From Silvania confinis (GTDB taxonomy: Bacteria > Pseudomonadota > Gammaproteobacteria > Enterobacterales > Enterobacteriaceae), in NCBI RefSeq assembly GCF_025564085.1, contig NZ_JAMGZJ010000077.1, forward strand, positions 124,001 to 188,000: DNA of 64,000 nucleotides, written 5' to 3'. Below the pieces are notes generated by a model. That model searched no databases and was not told the origin of the DNA. It was given only the letters and a program-made list of their open reading frames with translations. The stretch's first letter is position 1, and every line of letters starts with the position of its first letter. Shown piece by piece: positions 13,276 through 23,330 of this stretch. The position numbers and the translations under genes are program-made.

Positions 13276-14019
13276 TTAGCGGCGAAACCTTTCGATCATC
13301 GCCTTCATCACTGCAACCGACTCGCCGTCAACACCGTAGCGGGAATATTCATCCGCTTCACTCTCCGTCGACATCGACAAGCCTGCATTGCGATAGCGCA
13401 TGGGTGACGGCAACCATCTGCCTGCCGAGCTGTGTAGCTCTTCTACCCCTGCCTGTAGAAACAATTCCAGGTTGGCGGCGCGAACGCCAGCACCTGCCAT
13501 TATTATTGGAACACCTGATTGCGCTTTTAGTTCCTTAATTAATGAAATACCTTTTTCGGCGGACGATTGCTGACCGGATGTAAGCACCCGCGCCACCCCC
13601 AGTTCTGTCAGATTTTCAAAGGCTTGCTGCGGATTGACGCACATATCGAAGGCGCGATGAAAAGTCACCGCCATCCCCTGTGCGGCGGCCATAATCTGGC
13701 GCATCCGCGGCATATCGACATCACCGTCTTCATTCAGCAGGCCAATCACCAGCCCCGGGAAGCCCAGATCGCGCACGACGGCAATATCCTCCAGCATGGC
13801 GTTAAACTCATCCCCGCTGTAGCAAAAATCCCCGCCGCGCGGCCGAATGATCGGGTGCACGGGGATCGTCACCGCCTGACGCACCGATTTCAGTACGCCC
13901 CAGGACGGGGTCAGCCCGCCCTCTTTCGGTGCCGCGCACAGTTCAACGCGATCGGCGCCCTGCTGCTGTGCGGTCACGGCGCATGCCGCGCTGTAACAAC
14001 AAATCTCCAGTAATGCCAT
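13276..14019 (-). CDS. cutC: CutC family protein
   Basis: A TIM-barrel protein (247 aa) historically linked with copper tolerance. The copper phenotype of E. coli cutC mutants was later attributed to loss of the MicL sRNA that overlaps the gene, so the protein's own role is open. The start [10 protein letters not shown] at 14019 aligns with E. coli and has a GGAGG site upstream. The longer frame to 14067 was rejected. It is followed 11 nt upstream by yecM in the same direction. Confidence 0.94.
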   Translation of the reverse strand: MALLEICCYSAACAVTAQQQGADRVELCAAPKEGGLTPSWGVLKSVRQAVTIPVHPIIRPRGGDFCYSGDEFNAMLEDIAVVRDLGFPGLVIGLLNEDGDVDMPRMRQIMAAAQGMAVTFHRAFDMCVNPQQAFENLTELGVARVLTSGQQSSAEKGISLIKELKAQSGVPIIMAGAGVRAANLELFLQAGVEELHSSAGRWLPSPMRYRNAGLSMSTESEADEYSRYGVDGESVAVMKAMIERFRR

Positions 14020-14030
14020 TGAAACCTCCT

Positions 14031-14591
14031 TTATTCTTCGCTGGCGACAATCTGTTCGATTGTCCACGGATGGAATTTGATCGTGACGCTGCCGTCGGTC
14101 ACCGCCAGCGTCGGGTTCGGCAGACGTTCGCGCTCACCCTTTGGCGAACTGGTTTTGACGAAGATCCCCGGCTGGCTGAGTCCGTCGTCGGACAGCAGCG
14201 CCAGCGCGCGCGCATTCAGGCTTTCCGGCTCGCCGGGAAGAACGATTTCAATATGCTCCCAGCCTTCGTGGGGATAGCGTTTTTCGCCCGGCCACGGCAG
14301 CTCAACCACCTCAAAACGCCAGTGCGCCACGCAAACCGGTTCATGCAGCTTAAACAGACAGATCGGGCGGCCATTGATGATGTTTTCCGACAGCAGTTCG
14401 CCGCACTGTTCAAACCCGCGCCGCCAGCGTTCTGCCGTGGCATTCTGGTGACAGCGCAGGGAGATGTGATCTGCTGCGAGAGGGGCGATATCCAGACCGA
14501 GGCGAGAAGCCAGGGTGGTGAACGCCTCGGTGAAGCGCGGTAAATCGGCTGTAATGTCCTGCAGGTCGTCAATAGAGAGCCAGTTTGCCAT
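14031..14591 (-). CDS. yecM: YecM, VOC-superfamily protein
   Basis: The protein of 186 aa matches E. coli YecM, a protein of known fold (vicinal oxygen chelate-like, probably metal binding) but unknown function. Conserved HISLRCHQN near residue 44 and [10 protein letters not shown] near 117 are the probable metal-site segments. The start MANWLS at 14591 follows E. coli; six more codons are open upstream. It faces away from argS. Confidence 0.88.
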   Translation of the reverse strand: MANWLSIDDLQDITADLPRFTEAFTTLASRLGLDIAPLAADHISLRCHQNATAERWRRGFEQCGELLSENIINGRPICLFKLHEPVCVAHWRFEVVELPWPGEKRYPHEGWEHIEIVLPGEPESLNARALALLSDDGLSQPGIFVKTSSPKGERERLPNPTLAVTDGSVTIKFHPWTIEQIVASEE

Positions 14592-14671
14592 CATCAATAC
14601 TCTTGTCATGGTGCAAAAGCGTTAATTTACTCTGTTGCTGGCCGCCGACCAACCGCTGATTTGAGCCAGTG

Positions 14672-14700
14672 CTGACGGCAAGAGGCAATTGCAGTATACT
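14672..14700 (+). promoter_or_regulatory. Candidate argS promoter
   Basis: CTGACG (14672-14677) and TATACT (14695-14700) are separated by 17 nt. The pair sits about 65 nt before the argS start and is a good sigma-70 match. Confidence 0.6.
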
Positions 14701-14765
14701 CCTGGCCTAATTTCTTTAACTGGCGCGGCAGCCTCAAAGCCGCGACAAAAATGTAAGGTATCCCG

Positions 14766-16499
14766 GTGAATATTCAGGCTCTTCTCTCAGAAAAAGTCAG
14801 TCAGGCTCTGATTGCTGCAGGTGCACCTGCGGATTGCGAACCGCAGGTTCGTCAGTCAGCAAAAGTACAGTTTGGCGACTATCAGGCTAACGGCGTGATG
14901 GCAGTGGCGAAAAAACTGGGCATGGCGCCGCGACAGCTCGCAGAGCAGGTTCTGATGCACCTGGATCTCAAGGGTATCGCCAGCAAAACCGAAATCGCCG
15001 GGCCGGGCTTTATCAACATTTTCCTTGAGCCCGCCTTCCTGGCGGAACACGTGGATGCCGCGCTGAAATCCGATCGTCTGGGCGTCGCTCAGCCGCAAGC
15101 GCAAACCATCGTGGTCGACTACTCTGCGCCAAACGTAGCGAAAGAGATGCACGTGGGTCACCTGCGTTCCACCATCATCGGTGATGCCGCGGTGCGTACC
15201 CTCGAGTTCCTCGGACACAAGGTGATCCGCGCGAACCACGTTGGCGACTGGGGCACCCAGTTCGGGATGCTGATTGCATATCTCGAAAAACAGCAGCAGG
15301 AAAATGCCGGTGAAATGGCGCTGGCGGACCTCGAAGGTTTCTACCGCGAAGCGAAAAAACACTACGACGAAGACGACGTCTTTGCCGAGCGCGCACGTAG
15401 CTACGTGGTTAAACTGCAGGGCGGCGACGAGTACTTCCGTCAGATGTGGCGCCAGCTGGTTGACATCACTATGTCCCAGAACCAGCTGACCTACGATCGC
15501 CTGAACGTCACCCTGACCCGTAAAGACGTGATGGGTGAAAGCCTGTACAACCCGATGCTGGCCGGTATCGTCGCCGATCTGAAAGCCAAAGGTCTGGCGG
15601 TTGAGAGCGAAGGCGCTACCGTGGTATTCCTTGATGAGTACAAAAACAAGGAAGGCGAACCGATGGGCGTGATCATCCAGAAGAAGGATGGCGGCTATCT
15701 GTACACCACCACCGACATCGCCTGTGCCAAGTATCGTTATGAGACGCTGCATGCGGATCGCGTGCTTTATTACATCGATTCCCGTCAGCACCAGCATCTG
15801 ATGCAGGCGTGGACTATCGTGCGTAAAGCGGGCTACGTGCCAGACTCCGTACCGCTGGAACACCACATGTTCGGCATGATGCTGGGTAAAGATGGCAAGC
15901 CGTTTAAAACCCGTGCAGGCGGTACCGTGAAGCTGGCGGACCTGCTGGACGAGGCGCTGGAACGTGCCCGTCGCCTGGTGGCCGAGAAAAACCCGGACAT
16001 GCCTGCCGACGAGCTGGAAAAACTGGCCAACGCTGTGGGTATTGGCGCGGTGAAATACGCCGATCTCTCCAAAAACCGTACTACCGACTACGTGTTCGAC
16101 TGGGACAACATGCTGGCGTTTGAAGGCAACACTGCGCCGTATATGCAGTATGCCTACACCCGCGTGCTGTCCGTGTTCCGTAAAGCGGCGATCGACGAGA
16201 GCGTGCTGGTGAATACCAACGTCGTGATTACCGAAGATCGTGAAGCACAGCTGGCGGCACGTCTACTGCAGTTCGAAGAGACGCTGACCGTGGTGGCCCG
16301 CGACGGTACACCGCACGTGATGTGTGCTTACCTGTACGATCTGGCTGGCCTGTTCTCGGGCTTCTACGAACACTGCCCTATTCTCTCGGCAGAAAGCGAA
16401 GCCGTTCGCAATAGCCGTCTGAAGCTGGCGCAGCTGACCGCGAAGACCCTGAAACAGGGTCTGGATACGCTGGGTATCGACACCGTAGAACGTATGTAA
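14766..16499 (+). CDS. argS: Arginyl-tRNA synthetase
   Basis: A class I synthetase of 577 aa, nearly identical to E. coli ArgRS. It starts with GTG, as in E. coli, behind a TAAGG ribosome binding site. An N-terminal Add1 domain recognises the tRNA D-loop. The HIGH-like motif HVGH is at residues 129-132, and the DALR anticodon-binding domain occupies the C-terminus. It is a single-gene unit ended by a classical terminator. Confidence 0.98.
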   Translation: MNIQALLSEKVSQALIAAGAPADCEPQVRQSAKVQFGDYQANGVMAVAKKLGMAPRQLAEQVLMHLDLKGIASKTEIAGPGFINIFLEPAFLAEHVDAALKSDRLGVAQPQAQTIVVDYSAPNVAKEMHVGHLRSTIIGDAAVRTLEFLGHKVIRANHVGDWGTQFGMLIAYLEKQQQENAGEMALADLEGFYREAKKHYDEDDVFAERARSYVVKLQGGDEYFRQMWRQLVDITMSQNQLTYDRLNVTLTRKDVMGESLYNPMLAGIVADLKAKGLAVESEGATVVFLDEYKNKEGEPMGVIIQKKDGGYLYTTTDIACAKYRYETLHADRVLYYIDSRQHQHLMQAWTIVRKAGYVPDSVPLEHHMFGMMLGKDGKPFKTRAGGTVKLADLLDEALERARRLVAEKNPDMPADELEKLANAVGIGAVKYADLSKNRTTDYVFDWDNMLAFEGNTAPYMQYAYTRVLSVFRKAAIDESVLVNTNVVITEDREAQLAARLLQFEETLTVVARDGTPHVMCAYLYDLAGLFSGFYEHCPILSAESEAVRNSRLKLAQLTAKTLKQGLDTLGIDTVERM

Positions 16500-16504
16500 A
16501 AAGA

Positions 16505-16530
16505 AACCCGGCGCAAGCCGGGTTTTTTGT
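16505..16530 (+). terminator. Terminator of argS
   Basis: A perfect 8-bp stem AACCCGGC/GCCGGGTT with a GCAA tetraloop is followed by a T-run (TTTTTTGTTTT). Confidence 0.9.
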
Positions 16531-16577
16531 TTTGTCGCCCTGGTAAGCGCTGCGCCACCGGGGAATGCTCACCGTCC

Positions 16578-17717
16578 TCAGAAGTACTTGCGCAGATACT
16601 CCGTCAGACACAATATCGCCATCGCCTGACCGTACGGCATCGAGGTCAGCGGGATCTGGCGATAAAATTCCAGATCGCTGCCCATCCCGGTGCCGAATGA
16701 GGTTTGCAGCAGCTCGCCTTCCGGGGAGATGTTTTTCACAATCCCGCGAATGGCTTTTTCGGCCACCTCCGCATACTCCAGCCCCACATAGCGCTTGCGC
16801 ACCGCTTTGAGTATCCCGTAGCTGAACCCGGCAGTAGCCGAGGCCTCCAGATAAGAGTCGGGATCGTCGAGTAGCGTGTGCCACAGACCGCTATCATCCT
16901 GACACTTGGCCAGCGCCGCGATTTGCGCGTTCAGCACCTGCACCAGATAACGGCGCACGGCGTTGTTTTCCGGCAGATCCACCAGTTCGAGGAAGTCCGG
17001 GATGACGATGGTCAGCCAGCTGTTGCCGCGTGCCCAACGGGCGTGAGCAAAGTTATGCTGACCGTCGTAGTTCCAGCCGTGGAACCACAGGCCGGTCTCC
17101 CGGTCCATCAGGTTTTGCACATGCAGCAGGAACTGATAGACCGCCTCTTCCACGTAGTCCGGGCGATTGAGCAGTTTGCCAATTTTCGCCAACGGCAGCA
17201 CGGTCATCATCAGGGTGTCATCCCACATCTGCTGATGGTTCTCTTCCGCCAGGGTGATGTGCTGCATCCCGCCGTGATCGGTGCGCGGCATCTCATTCAT
17301 CGCCCACTCGGCCCAGCTCTCAAGCCACGGCAGCCAGGCTGGGTTGCGCGTCTCTTCATAACGATACGCCAGGGTCAAAAATGGCGACATGGTGTTGACG
17401 TTTTTGGTGGTCGCGCCTTCCGCGAAACGTTCAGTAAACCAGTTGTCGATAATATCGCGCATCGCCACGTCACCAGTCTGGCAGTAATACTGCCAGATAC
17501 CGTAGAGGCCAACGCCGTGCGTCCACTCCCAGCCCGCCCAGCCTTTGGTGTCGATCACGCGACCGTCGTCGAGGCGCAGTAAAAACTCACCGGTTTTATC
17601 GTGAATGTTGACCAGGTTATGCGTCACTTTTTGAATCAGTGATTTCAGCTCATCCCGGGCGATAAAACGCTCCGGCTGACGCAGTAACGGACTATGTTTG
17701 ACAGGCCAAACCTTCAT
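16578..17717 (-). CDS. Glycoside hydrolase family 88/105-type unsaturated uronyl hydrolase
   Basis: The 379-aa protein resembles YteR/RhiN-type unsaturated rhamnogalacturonyl hydrolases. These remove the terminal 4,5-unsaturated galacturonyl residue that pectate or rhamnogalacturonan lyases leave on oligosaccharides. It is rich in Trp and aromatics, as in the (alpha/alpha)6 barrel of the family, with the conserved WEWTHGVGLYG near residue 63, QMWDDTLMMTVLPLAK near 169 and FAHARWARGNSW near 228, where the likely catalytic Asp lies in the DDT segment. There is no signal peptide, so it should act on imported oligosaccharides in the cytoplasm. It is 4 nt downstream of the symporter gene, as a clear pair. 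The exact substrate is not settled by the sequence. Confidence 0.85.
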   Translation of the reverse strand: MKVWPVKHSPLLRQPERFIARDELKSLIQKVTHNLVNIHDKTGEFLLRLDDGRVIDTKGWAGWEWTHGVGLYGIWQYYCQTGDVAMRDIIDNWFTERFAEGATTKNVNTMSPFLTLAYRYEETRNPAWLPWLESWAEWAMNEMPRTDHGGMQHITLAEENHQQMWDDTLMMTVLPLAKIGKLLNRPDYVEEAVYQFLLHVQNLMDRETGLWFHGWNYDGQHNFAHARWARGNSWLTIVIPDFLELVDLPENNAVRRYLVQVLNAQIAALAKCQDDSGLWHTLLDDPDSYLEASATAGFSYGILKAVRKRYVGLEYAEVAEKAIRGIVKNISPEGELLQTSFGTGMGSDLEFYRQIPLTSMPYGQAMAILCLTEYLRKYF

Positions 17718-17721
17718 AATA

Positions 17722-19305
17722 TTAACCTCTGTTATATGTCGAATTCAGTGAAGCACGCTCATTCAGGGACGGTGCCGCAGGTTTATTGCGGTTCAGGTAG
17801 CCGATGTTGTTATTGCCCCACAGGCACTCGTACGGCAAGCCGGCCAGCATTTCCACGGTAGCACGCGCCTGCGGCGTCGCCGCTTCCGGCATCGCACGAC
17901 CGGACTCGCGCATTTTGGCCGTCTCTTCACGCAGCGTGCTGTGAGTTTGCAGGTTCAGTTTGAAGCGCAGCGAGACCAGGAAACCGCAGATCAGCACCAG
18001 CACCGTGCCCACGCTCAGGATCATCAGAATGGTATGGCTCACTTCTTCAGGCTGCACTTTCTGGCCGCTGACAAAGCCGGACAGCTGCATCACAATCCCC
18101 ACCAGCATAATGGCACCCGCCTGAGACGCTTTACGGGTCAGGGTCATGATGCCGGCGAAGATACCTTCGCGACGCTGACCGGTGATGACTTCATCCACGT
18201 CCGCAATGTAGGTGTAAACGTTCCACGGTACGTAGTTGATACCGCCGCGACCCAGGCCTGCGAGGGCAGACACCAGCAGCAGCAGAGAGTAGACGTCGCT
18301 CAGTCCTGCGTAATAGAGCATCGCATACGAAATGGACGCCAGACCAAACAGCACCACCACCATCCGGTAAGACGGCGCCGGGCCAAAGCGGATGCACAGC
18401 GGGATCATCGCGATAACGGCGATAAACTGGAAGATAGCCATCGTACCCAGCAGATTCGAGGCCATCGACGCCTCCTGCATCAGCACGAACACCACGTAGT
18501 AGGTAAACACAGCGTTGAACACGTCCTGGGCGATGTAGCCGCCAAGGTACATCCCGAGATGCTGGCGGAAAATCTTCACCCGCAGCGTGGAGCTCAGTTC
18601 AACAAACAGGCGGTTAAGACTCTGTCTCAGATTAAGTTGTTTCTTCTCTTCTTCGGCACGCAGCGCGGCTTCGGACCACTCTTCGCGCGGACGCTCCCAG
18701 GTAAAGAACCAGACGAAGGTCAGCATCAGGGCGCACAGCACCGAGAACACCAGGCTGGCGTAGAAGAAGGAGACGGCGTTGTCTTTACCGAAGTGAGTTA
18801 ACAGAATGCCTGGCAAGAAAGAGGCGAGGATCGCCGACATCTGCGCCATGGAGATACGCGCGCCGGAGAATTTGGTTTTCTGTTTGAAATCGTCGGTCAT
18901 TTCCGGCACCAGCGTTTCGTACGGCACCAGAATCATGGTGTAGACGATATCAAACACCAGATAGGTGAGCAGGTAGTACCAGAACCCCATGTCGCCGACC
19001 CACATCAGTGAGTAGCTGAAGACGCACGGGATACCGAGCAGGATAAAGAATTTGCGGCGGCCAAAGCGTTTGCCCAACCAGGTAGTACCAAAGTTATCGG
19101 TCAGGAACCCCATCAGCGGGCTGACCACGGCATCCAGGACCCTTGCCGCCGCGAAGATAAAGGTGGCTTCAATCGGCGTAAGGCCGCAGAAGGTCGTGTA
19201 GAAATATAACAGCCAGGCAGCGGTCAGCGCTGTCGTTCCCGCCCCGAGAAAATCGCCCGAACCGTAGGCCAGATAATTCGCGAGTCCAATTTTACGTGTT
19301 TTCAT
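17722..19305 (-). CDS. GPH-family sugar:cation symporter (TogT/oligogalacturonide-like)
   Basis: A 12-helix transporter of the glycoside-pentoside-hexuronide:cation symporter family, 527 aa from the ATG at 19305 (MKTRKIGLANYLAYG). The N-terminal LANYLAYGSGDFLGAG and the DNFGTTWLGKRFGRRK loop are family marks. Its closest remembered relative by sequence style is the oligogalacturonide transporter TogT of soft-rot bacteria. Together with the adjacent GH88/105 hydrolase it would import and degrade pectin-derived unsaturated oligosaccharides. The frame opens 14 codons earlier, but the later start has the family's N-terminus. A KdgR-like box lies about 170 nt upstream. Confidence 0.83.
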   Translation of the reverse strand: MKTRKIGLANYLAYGSGDFLGAGTTALTAAWLLYFYTTFCGLTPIEATFIFAAARVLDAVVSPLMGFLTDNFGTTWLGKRFGRRKFFILLGIPCVFSYSLMWVGDMGFWYYLLTYLVFDIVYTMILVPYETLVPEMTDDFKQKTKFSGARISMAQMSAILASFLPGILLTHFGKDNAVSFFYASLVFSVLCALMLTFVWFFTWERPREEWSEAALRAEEEKKQLNLRQSLNRLFVELSSTLRVKIFRQHLGMYLGGYIAQDVFNAVFTYYVVFVLMQEASMASNLLGTMAIFQFIAVIAMIPLCIRFGPAPSYRMVVVLFGLASISYAMLYYAGLSDVYSLLLLVSALAGLGRGGINYVPWNVYTYIADVDEVITGQRREGIFAGIMTLTRKASQAGAIMLVGIVMQLSGFVSGQKVQPEEVSHTILMILSVGTVLVLICGFLVSLRFKLNLQTHSTLREETAKMRESGRAMPEAATPQARATVEMLAGLPYECLWGNNNIGYLNRNKPAAPSLNERASLNSTYNRG

Positions 19306-19474
19306 TACCGTCGACCCTGTAAGTTTTAGAAGACTCCCTGTGAACACAGACGTGAACGGGAGTGACTACACGGTTACAGTAAGAGTATCGCTACGGGGAT
19401 ACCTTTCTGTTGCTGCCATCACCTGGCGGCAACTGGCAATAATGCAAAGAGATTTACTACGCGTGTCACTGTTT

Positions 19475-19493
19475 TATAAAACAGCGTTTCTCT
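19475..19493. promoter_or_regulatory. KdgR-like operator upstream of the symporter
   Basis: The 19-bp stretch TATAAAACAGCGTTTCTCT has the KdgR pattern: AAAAC (19478-19482), a 3-nt centre, GTTTC (19486-19490). A perfect 16-bp palindrome, CTGTTTTATAAAACAG (19469-19484), overlaps it. KdgR represses pectin-catabolic genes in enterobacteria, which fits the downstream genes. The assignment is inferred from pattern and context. Confidence 0.45.
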
Positions 19494-19566
19494 TGCATCA
19501 AAAGGAGGTGTCAGATTTGCGAGCCAGCCGCCAGAATATCCTGACGGCTGGTGAAAAAGCGGGCAA

Positions 19567-19959
19567 TTAACGGTAGTTTACAATGACTTCGTTGCGCTGG
19601 ACCTTAAGCGCGGGGATCAACCGGCCACCGCCGGGGACTTCCCAGATAAAGCGTAACGGCTCGACAGCCGGTACGTTTTCAAACGCCCGCGTGCTGCCGC
19701 TGGCACCGTCCAGCTCCGTGCAGCGCGACTGGGAACATAACCGCACCCGCAGCCCGGCCGGGATCGGGCCATTGAGTTCATAGCGCCAGACCACCAGCGT
19801 CATCAACCCCGACACCGGCTGCTGCGCCGAAAGCGGGCGCGATGACGCCGCCACGCCGCGATTGTTTAAGGTCAGGCCGATACTGCTGGCCTGCCATGCC
19901 CCTTCCCCTGCGGCCTGGGCCATCAGTGGGAGCGCCAACAGCCAGAGCCATTTACGCAT
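19567..19959 (-). CDS. flhE: Flagellar protein FlhE
   Basis: A 130-aa periplasmic protein with a signal peptide (about residues 1-16, cleavage after AQA). In Salmonella and E. coli, FlhE is needed to limit proton leakage through the flagellar export gate. It overlaps the flhA stop by 1 nt and is the last gene of flhBAE. Downstream the pectin-related pair reads in the same direction after about 260 nt, which includes an imperfect hairpin (19524-19551) without a T-run. Confidence 0.94.
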   Translation of the reverse strand: MRKWLWLLALPLMAQAAGEGAWQASSIGLTLNNRGVAASSRPLSAQQPVSGLMTLVVWRYELNGPIPAGLRVRLCSQSRCTELDGASGSTRAFENVPAVEPLRFIWEVPGGGRLIPALKVQRNEVIVNYR

Positions 19960-22037
19960 TAATGACCTCCGATGCTGGCGGTCATGCGGATGTGACGATT
20001 GTCCGACAGTTCCATATTCGACAGCACCACCAGTTGGGTCAGGCTACGACGCAGGAAGCGGGACAGAAGTGGACGCAGAGCATGATTCACCAGTAACACT
20101 GGCGGTGCGCCAAGCATCTCCTGGCGCTGCAACGCTTCCTGGGTTTGCGCCAGCAGGCGATCGGCCAGCCCCGGCTCCAGCCCGCCGCCGCCCTGCAACG
20201 CTTGCAGCAGCAGACGCTCAAGCGGCGTATCCAGACCAATCACCTGCACTTCACCGGTACCCGGGAACCACTGCTGGGTAATTGCACGTCCCAGCGCCAC
20301 GCGCACCACGGCGGTAAGCTCGTGCGGATCGCTTTGCAACGGCGCATGCTCGGCCAGGGTTTCCAGAATGGTACGCATATCGCGGATTGGCACTTTCTCG
20401 TCGAGCAGGTTTTGCAGCACCTTGTGCAGGGTGGTCAATGTCACCACGCCCGGGACCAGATCTTCGGTCAGCTTCGGCATTTCCTGGGTGACGCGATCCA
20501 GCAACTGCTGCGCTTCCTGGCGGCCAAACAGTTCGGCTGAGAACTGGCCAATCAGGTGGTTAAGGTGTGTCGCCACCACGGTACTGGCCTCGACAACGGT
20601 ATATCCCTGGATTTGCGCCTGCTCTTTCAGGGCGCTTTCGATCCAGATTGCCGCCAGGCCAAACGCCGGGTCGATCGTCTGTTCACCTGGCAGCGTGCCC
20701 GCCGCCGTGCCAGGGTTGATGGCCAGCCAGCGTCCTGGATACGCTTCACCACTGCCGATTTCGACCCCTTTCATCAGGATACGGTAGCGCGCAGGCGGCA
20801 GATCCATGTTGTCGCGGATATGCACCACCGGCGGCAGGAAGCCCATGTCCTGGGCGAATTTCTTACGGATACTGCGGATACGCCCCAACAGTTCCCCGTC
20901 CTGCTGGAAATCAACCATCGGGATCAGGCGATAGCCCACCTCCATCCCCAGCGAGTCTTCCAGCTGCACGTCGTTCCAGGTGGCTTCCACCGCCTGGGTG
21001 TTTTCCGGCATTTTGATGGGCGCGGCTTCGGCCTGAGGTTTGTTTTCTCGTCCACGCAGCCACCAGGCCAGCCCCAGCAGCATGCCGGTAAACAGCAGGA
21101 AGACAAAGTTAGGCATCCCCGGCACCAGGCCCAGCAGGCCGAGCACCGCCGCTGACAGCAGCATCACATTCGGGTTGCTGAACAGCTGAGTGACCATCTG
21201 CTGGCCGACATCCTCATCGGTGGCAACACGGGTTACGATCACGCCCGCCGCCGTGGAGATCACCAGTGCCGGGATCTGAGCGACCAGGCCGTCACCGATG
21301 GTCAGCAGCGTATAGGTTTCTGCCGCATGGCCCATGTCCATGCCGTGCTGTAATACGCCGACCAGCAGGCCACCAATCACGTTGATCACCATGATCAAAA
21401 TGCCCGCGATGGCATCCCCGCGCACGAATTTACTCGCACCGTCCATCGAACCGTAGAAGTCCGCTTCCTGGGTCACATCTGAACGGCGCTTTTTGGCTTC
21501 ATCTTCGCCAATCAGTCCGGCGTTAAGATCGGCGTCAATCGCCATCTGTTTGCCCGGCATCCCGTCGAGTACGAAACGCGCGCCAACCTCGGCGATACGT
21601 CCCGCACCCTTGGTGATAACCATAAAGTTGATGATGACCAGAATCACGAACACCACGATGCCGATGGCAAAGTTGCCGCCGACCAGGAAGTGGCCGAAGG
21701 CTTCAACCACCTTACCTGCCGCCGCGCCACCGGTATGGCCATCCATCAGAATAATACGCGTTGAGGCGACGTTCAGCGCCAGCCGCAACAGCGTGGTGAA
21801 CAGCAGGATGGTCGGGAACGCGGCGAACTCCAGCGTGCGCCGGGTGAACATCGCCACCAGCAGCACCATAATGGAGAGCGCAATGTTGAAGGTGAAAAGC
21901 AGGTCAAGGATGAAGGCCGGGAGCGGCAACACCATCATCGACAGGATTAACAGGATGAGGATCGGCCCGGCAAGGATCTGCCATTGAGCCGATTTCAGGT
22001 TGCTGGGCAAGCGCAACATTGCCACCAGATTAGCCAT
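19959..22037 (-). CDS. flhA: Flagellar export gate protein FlhA
   Basis: FlhA forms the nonameric ring of the flagellar type III export gate. At 692 aa it has E. coli length: about eight N-terminal helices (to about residue 330), the FHIPEP-type signature region near 150 (GARFVLDGMPGKQMAIDAD), and a large cytoplasmic C-terminal domain that docks chaperone-substrate complexes. It overlaps flhB by 8 nt. Confidence 0.98.
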   Translation of the reverse strand: MANLVAMLRLPSNLKSAQWQILAGPILILLILSMMVLPLPAFILDLLFTFNIALSIMVLLVAMFTRRTLEFAAFPTILLFTTLLRLALNVASTRIILMDGHTGGAAAGKVVEAFGHFLVGGNFAIGIVVFVILVIINFMVITKGAGRIAEVGARFVLDGMPGKQMAIDADLNAGLIGEDEAKKRRSDVTQEADFYGSMDGASKFVRGDAIAGILIMVINVIGGLLVGVLQHGMDMGHAAETYTLLTIGDGLVAQIPALVISTAAGVIVTRVATDEDVGQQMVTQLFSNPNVMLLSAAVLGLLGLVPGMPNFVFLLFTGMLLGLAWWLRGRENKPQAEAAPIKMPENTQAVEATWNDVQLEDSLGMEVGYRLIPMVDFQQDGELLGRIRSIRKKFAQDMGFLPPVVHIRDNMDLPPARYRILMKGVEIGSGEAYPGRWLAINPGTAAGTLPGEQTIDPAFGLAAIWIESALKEQAQIQGYTVVEASTVVATHLNHLIGQFSAELFGRQEAQQLLDRVTQEMPKLTEDLVPGVVTLTTLHKVLQNLLDEKVPIRDMRTILETLAEHAPLQSDPHELTAVVRVALGRAITQQWFPGTGEVQVIGLDTPLERLLLQALQGGGGLEPGLADRLLAQTQEALQRQEMLGAPPVLLVNHALRPLLSRFLRRSLTQLVVLSNMELSDNRHIRMTASIGGH

Positions 22038-23178
22038 CAGTGTCCTTCTCGTTCATAAAATCCAGCGCTGCAGGCACCGGGAGATTCTCAGGTTTGACAG
22101 GTCGTTGACCTCCCGCCAGACGCCAGCGTTTCAACTGCCATACCCACGCCAGTACTTCCGCCACAGCGGCATACAACTGGCCCGGGATTTGTTGTCCAAT
22201 TTCCGCATGCCGGTACAGGGCACGTGCCAGCGGCGGAGCCTCAAGCATCGGAATACGATTTTCATTACCAATTTCGCGGATCCGCAGAGCGATAAGCCCC
22301 GCCCCTTTCGCCACCACTTTTGGCGCGCTCATTTTATTTTCGTCGTACTGAAGTGCAACGGAGTAGTGGGTCGGGTTGGTGACGATCACGTCCGCCTTCG
22401 GTACATCTTCCATCATGCGCCGCCGCGCCGCGGCGCGCTGCATCTGGCGGATACGCCCCTTCACGTGCGGGTCGCCTTCCATCTGCTTGTATTCATCGCG
22501 GATGTCCTGCTGGGACATGCGCAGCTTTTTGATGTGGGTGTAAATCTGGAAGAAGACGTCAAACCCCACCATCGGGATAATACTCAGCGCCACCAGCAGG
22601 GAGCACAGCCCGACAAGGTTAAGCGCATTGCGCATCGCACTCATCGGCGGTTCGCTGACTAAGCGCATCATCTCCGGCCAGTGATGCCAGACGAAAAACC
22701 CGGCGGCACTGCCCATCAGGGTGGCTTTCATCAACGCTTTCAGCAGTTCTGCCCCGGTCTGGGCCGAGAACATCTTCGCGATACCGGGCAGCGGGTTGAG
22801 TTTGGAAAATTTAGGCTGCAGCGACTTGCCGCTAAACACCAGACCGCCCAACATCACCGGCGACACCAGTGCCACCAGCACCACGCCGACAATCAGCGGC
22901 AGGAGCGCTATCATTGCGCCTTTGATCAGCAGAATTATCTGGCTGAGGATCAAATTGGGGTCGTTCACCATGCTGTGATCGAAGCGCAGCCCGGCCGAGA
23001 GCATGCCTGCCAGTCTGTGGGCAAGGGACTCCCCGCCAAGCCAGATAATGCACACGCCGACCAACATAATGAGCAGCGAGGTGAGTTCTCTGGATCGGGG
23101 TATCTGCCCATCCTCACGCGCCTTTTCTAGTCGGTGGGGTGTGGGGGCTTCTGTTTTGTCGTCGCTGTCGTCTGCCAC
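22030..23178 (-). CDS. flhB: Flagellar export switch protein FlhB
   Basis: FlhB sets the export specificity switch from rod/hook to filament subunits. It has four N-terminal helices and a cytoplasmic domain with the self-cleaving NPTH motif at about residue 269. The GTG at 23178 gives 382 aa and the E. coli-like N-terminus (ADDSDDKTEAPT). An in-frame ATG three codons upstream (23187) is the alternative. It heads the class 2 flhBAE operon, normally activated by FlhDC. The next gene upstream belongs to an inserted module instead of cheZ. Confidence 0.96.
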   Translation of the reverse strand: MADDSDDKTEAPTPHRLEKAREDGQIPRSRELTSLLIMLVGVCIIWLGGESLAHRLAGMLSAGLRFDHSMVNDPNLILSQIILLIKGAMIALLPLIVGVVLVALVSPVMLGGLVFSGKSLQPKFSKLNPLPGIAKMFSAQTGAELLKALMKATLMGSAAGFFVWHHWPEMMRLVSEPPMSAMRNALNLVGLCSLLVALSIIPMVGFDVFFQIYTHIKKLRMSQQDIRDEYKQMEGDPHVKGRIRQMQRAAARRRMMEDVPKADVIVTNPTHYSVALQYDENKMSAPKVVAKGAGLIALRIREIGNENRIPMLEAPPLARALYRHAEIGQQIPGQLYAAVAEVLAWVWQLKRWRLAGGQRPVKPENLPVPAALDFMNEKDTDG

Positions 23179-23330
23179 GGCAAGCATCTCGCAGGTAGAG
23201 GTTTGGACGCTATGATGCCAAAGCAGGGCGTGAACAATGGGCGAAATAGGCGGGTTAAAAGGGCTGATTTAACCCTTTCGGTATGAGCAGACGCGCGGGT
23301 GAACGGGATTTCATCTTCTGAGCCGTTAAT

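Noticed and set aside
13943-14543. Plus-strand frame opposite cutC and yecM
   Set aside because: Antisense to two conserved genes, so it is a shadow.
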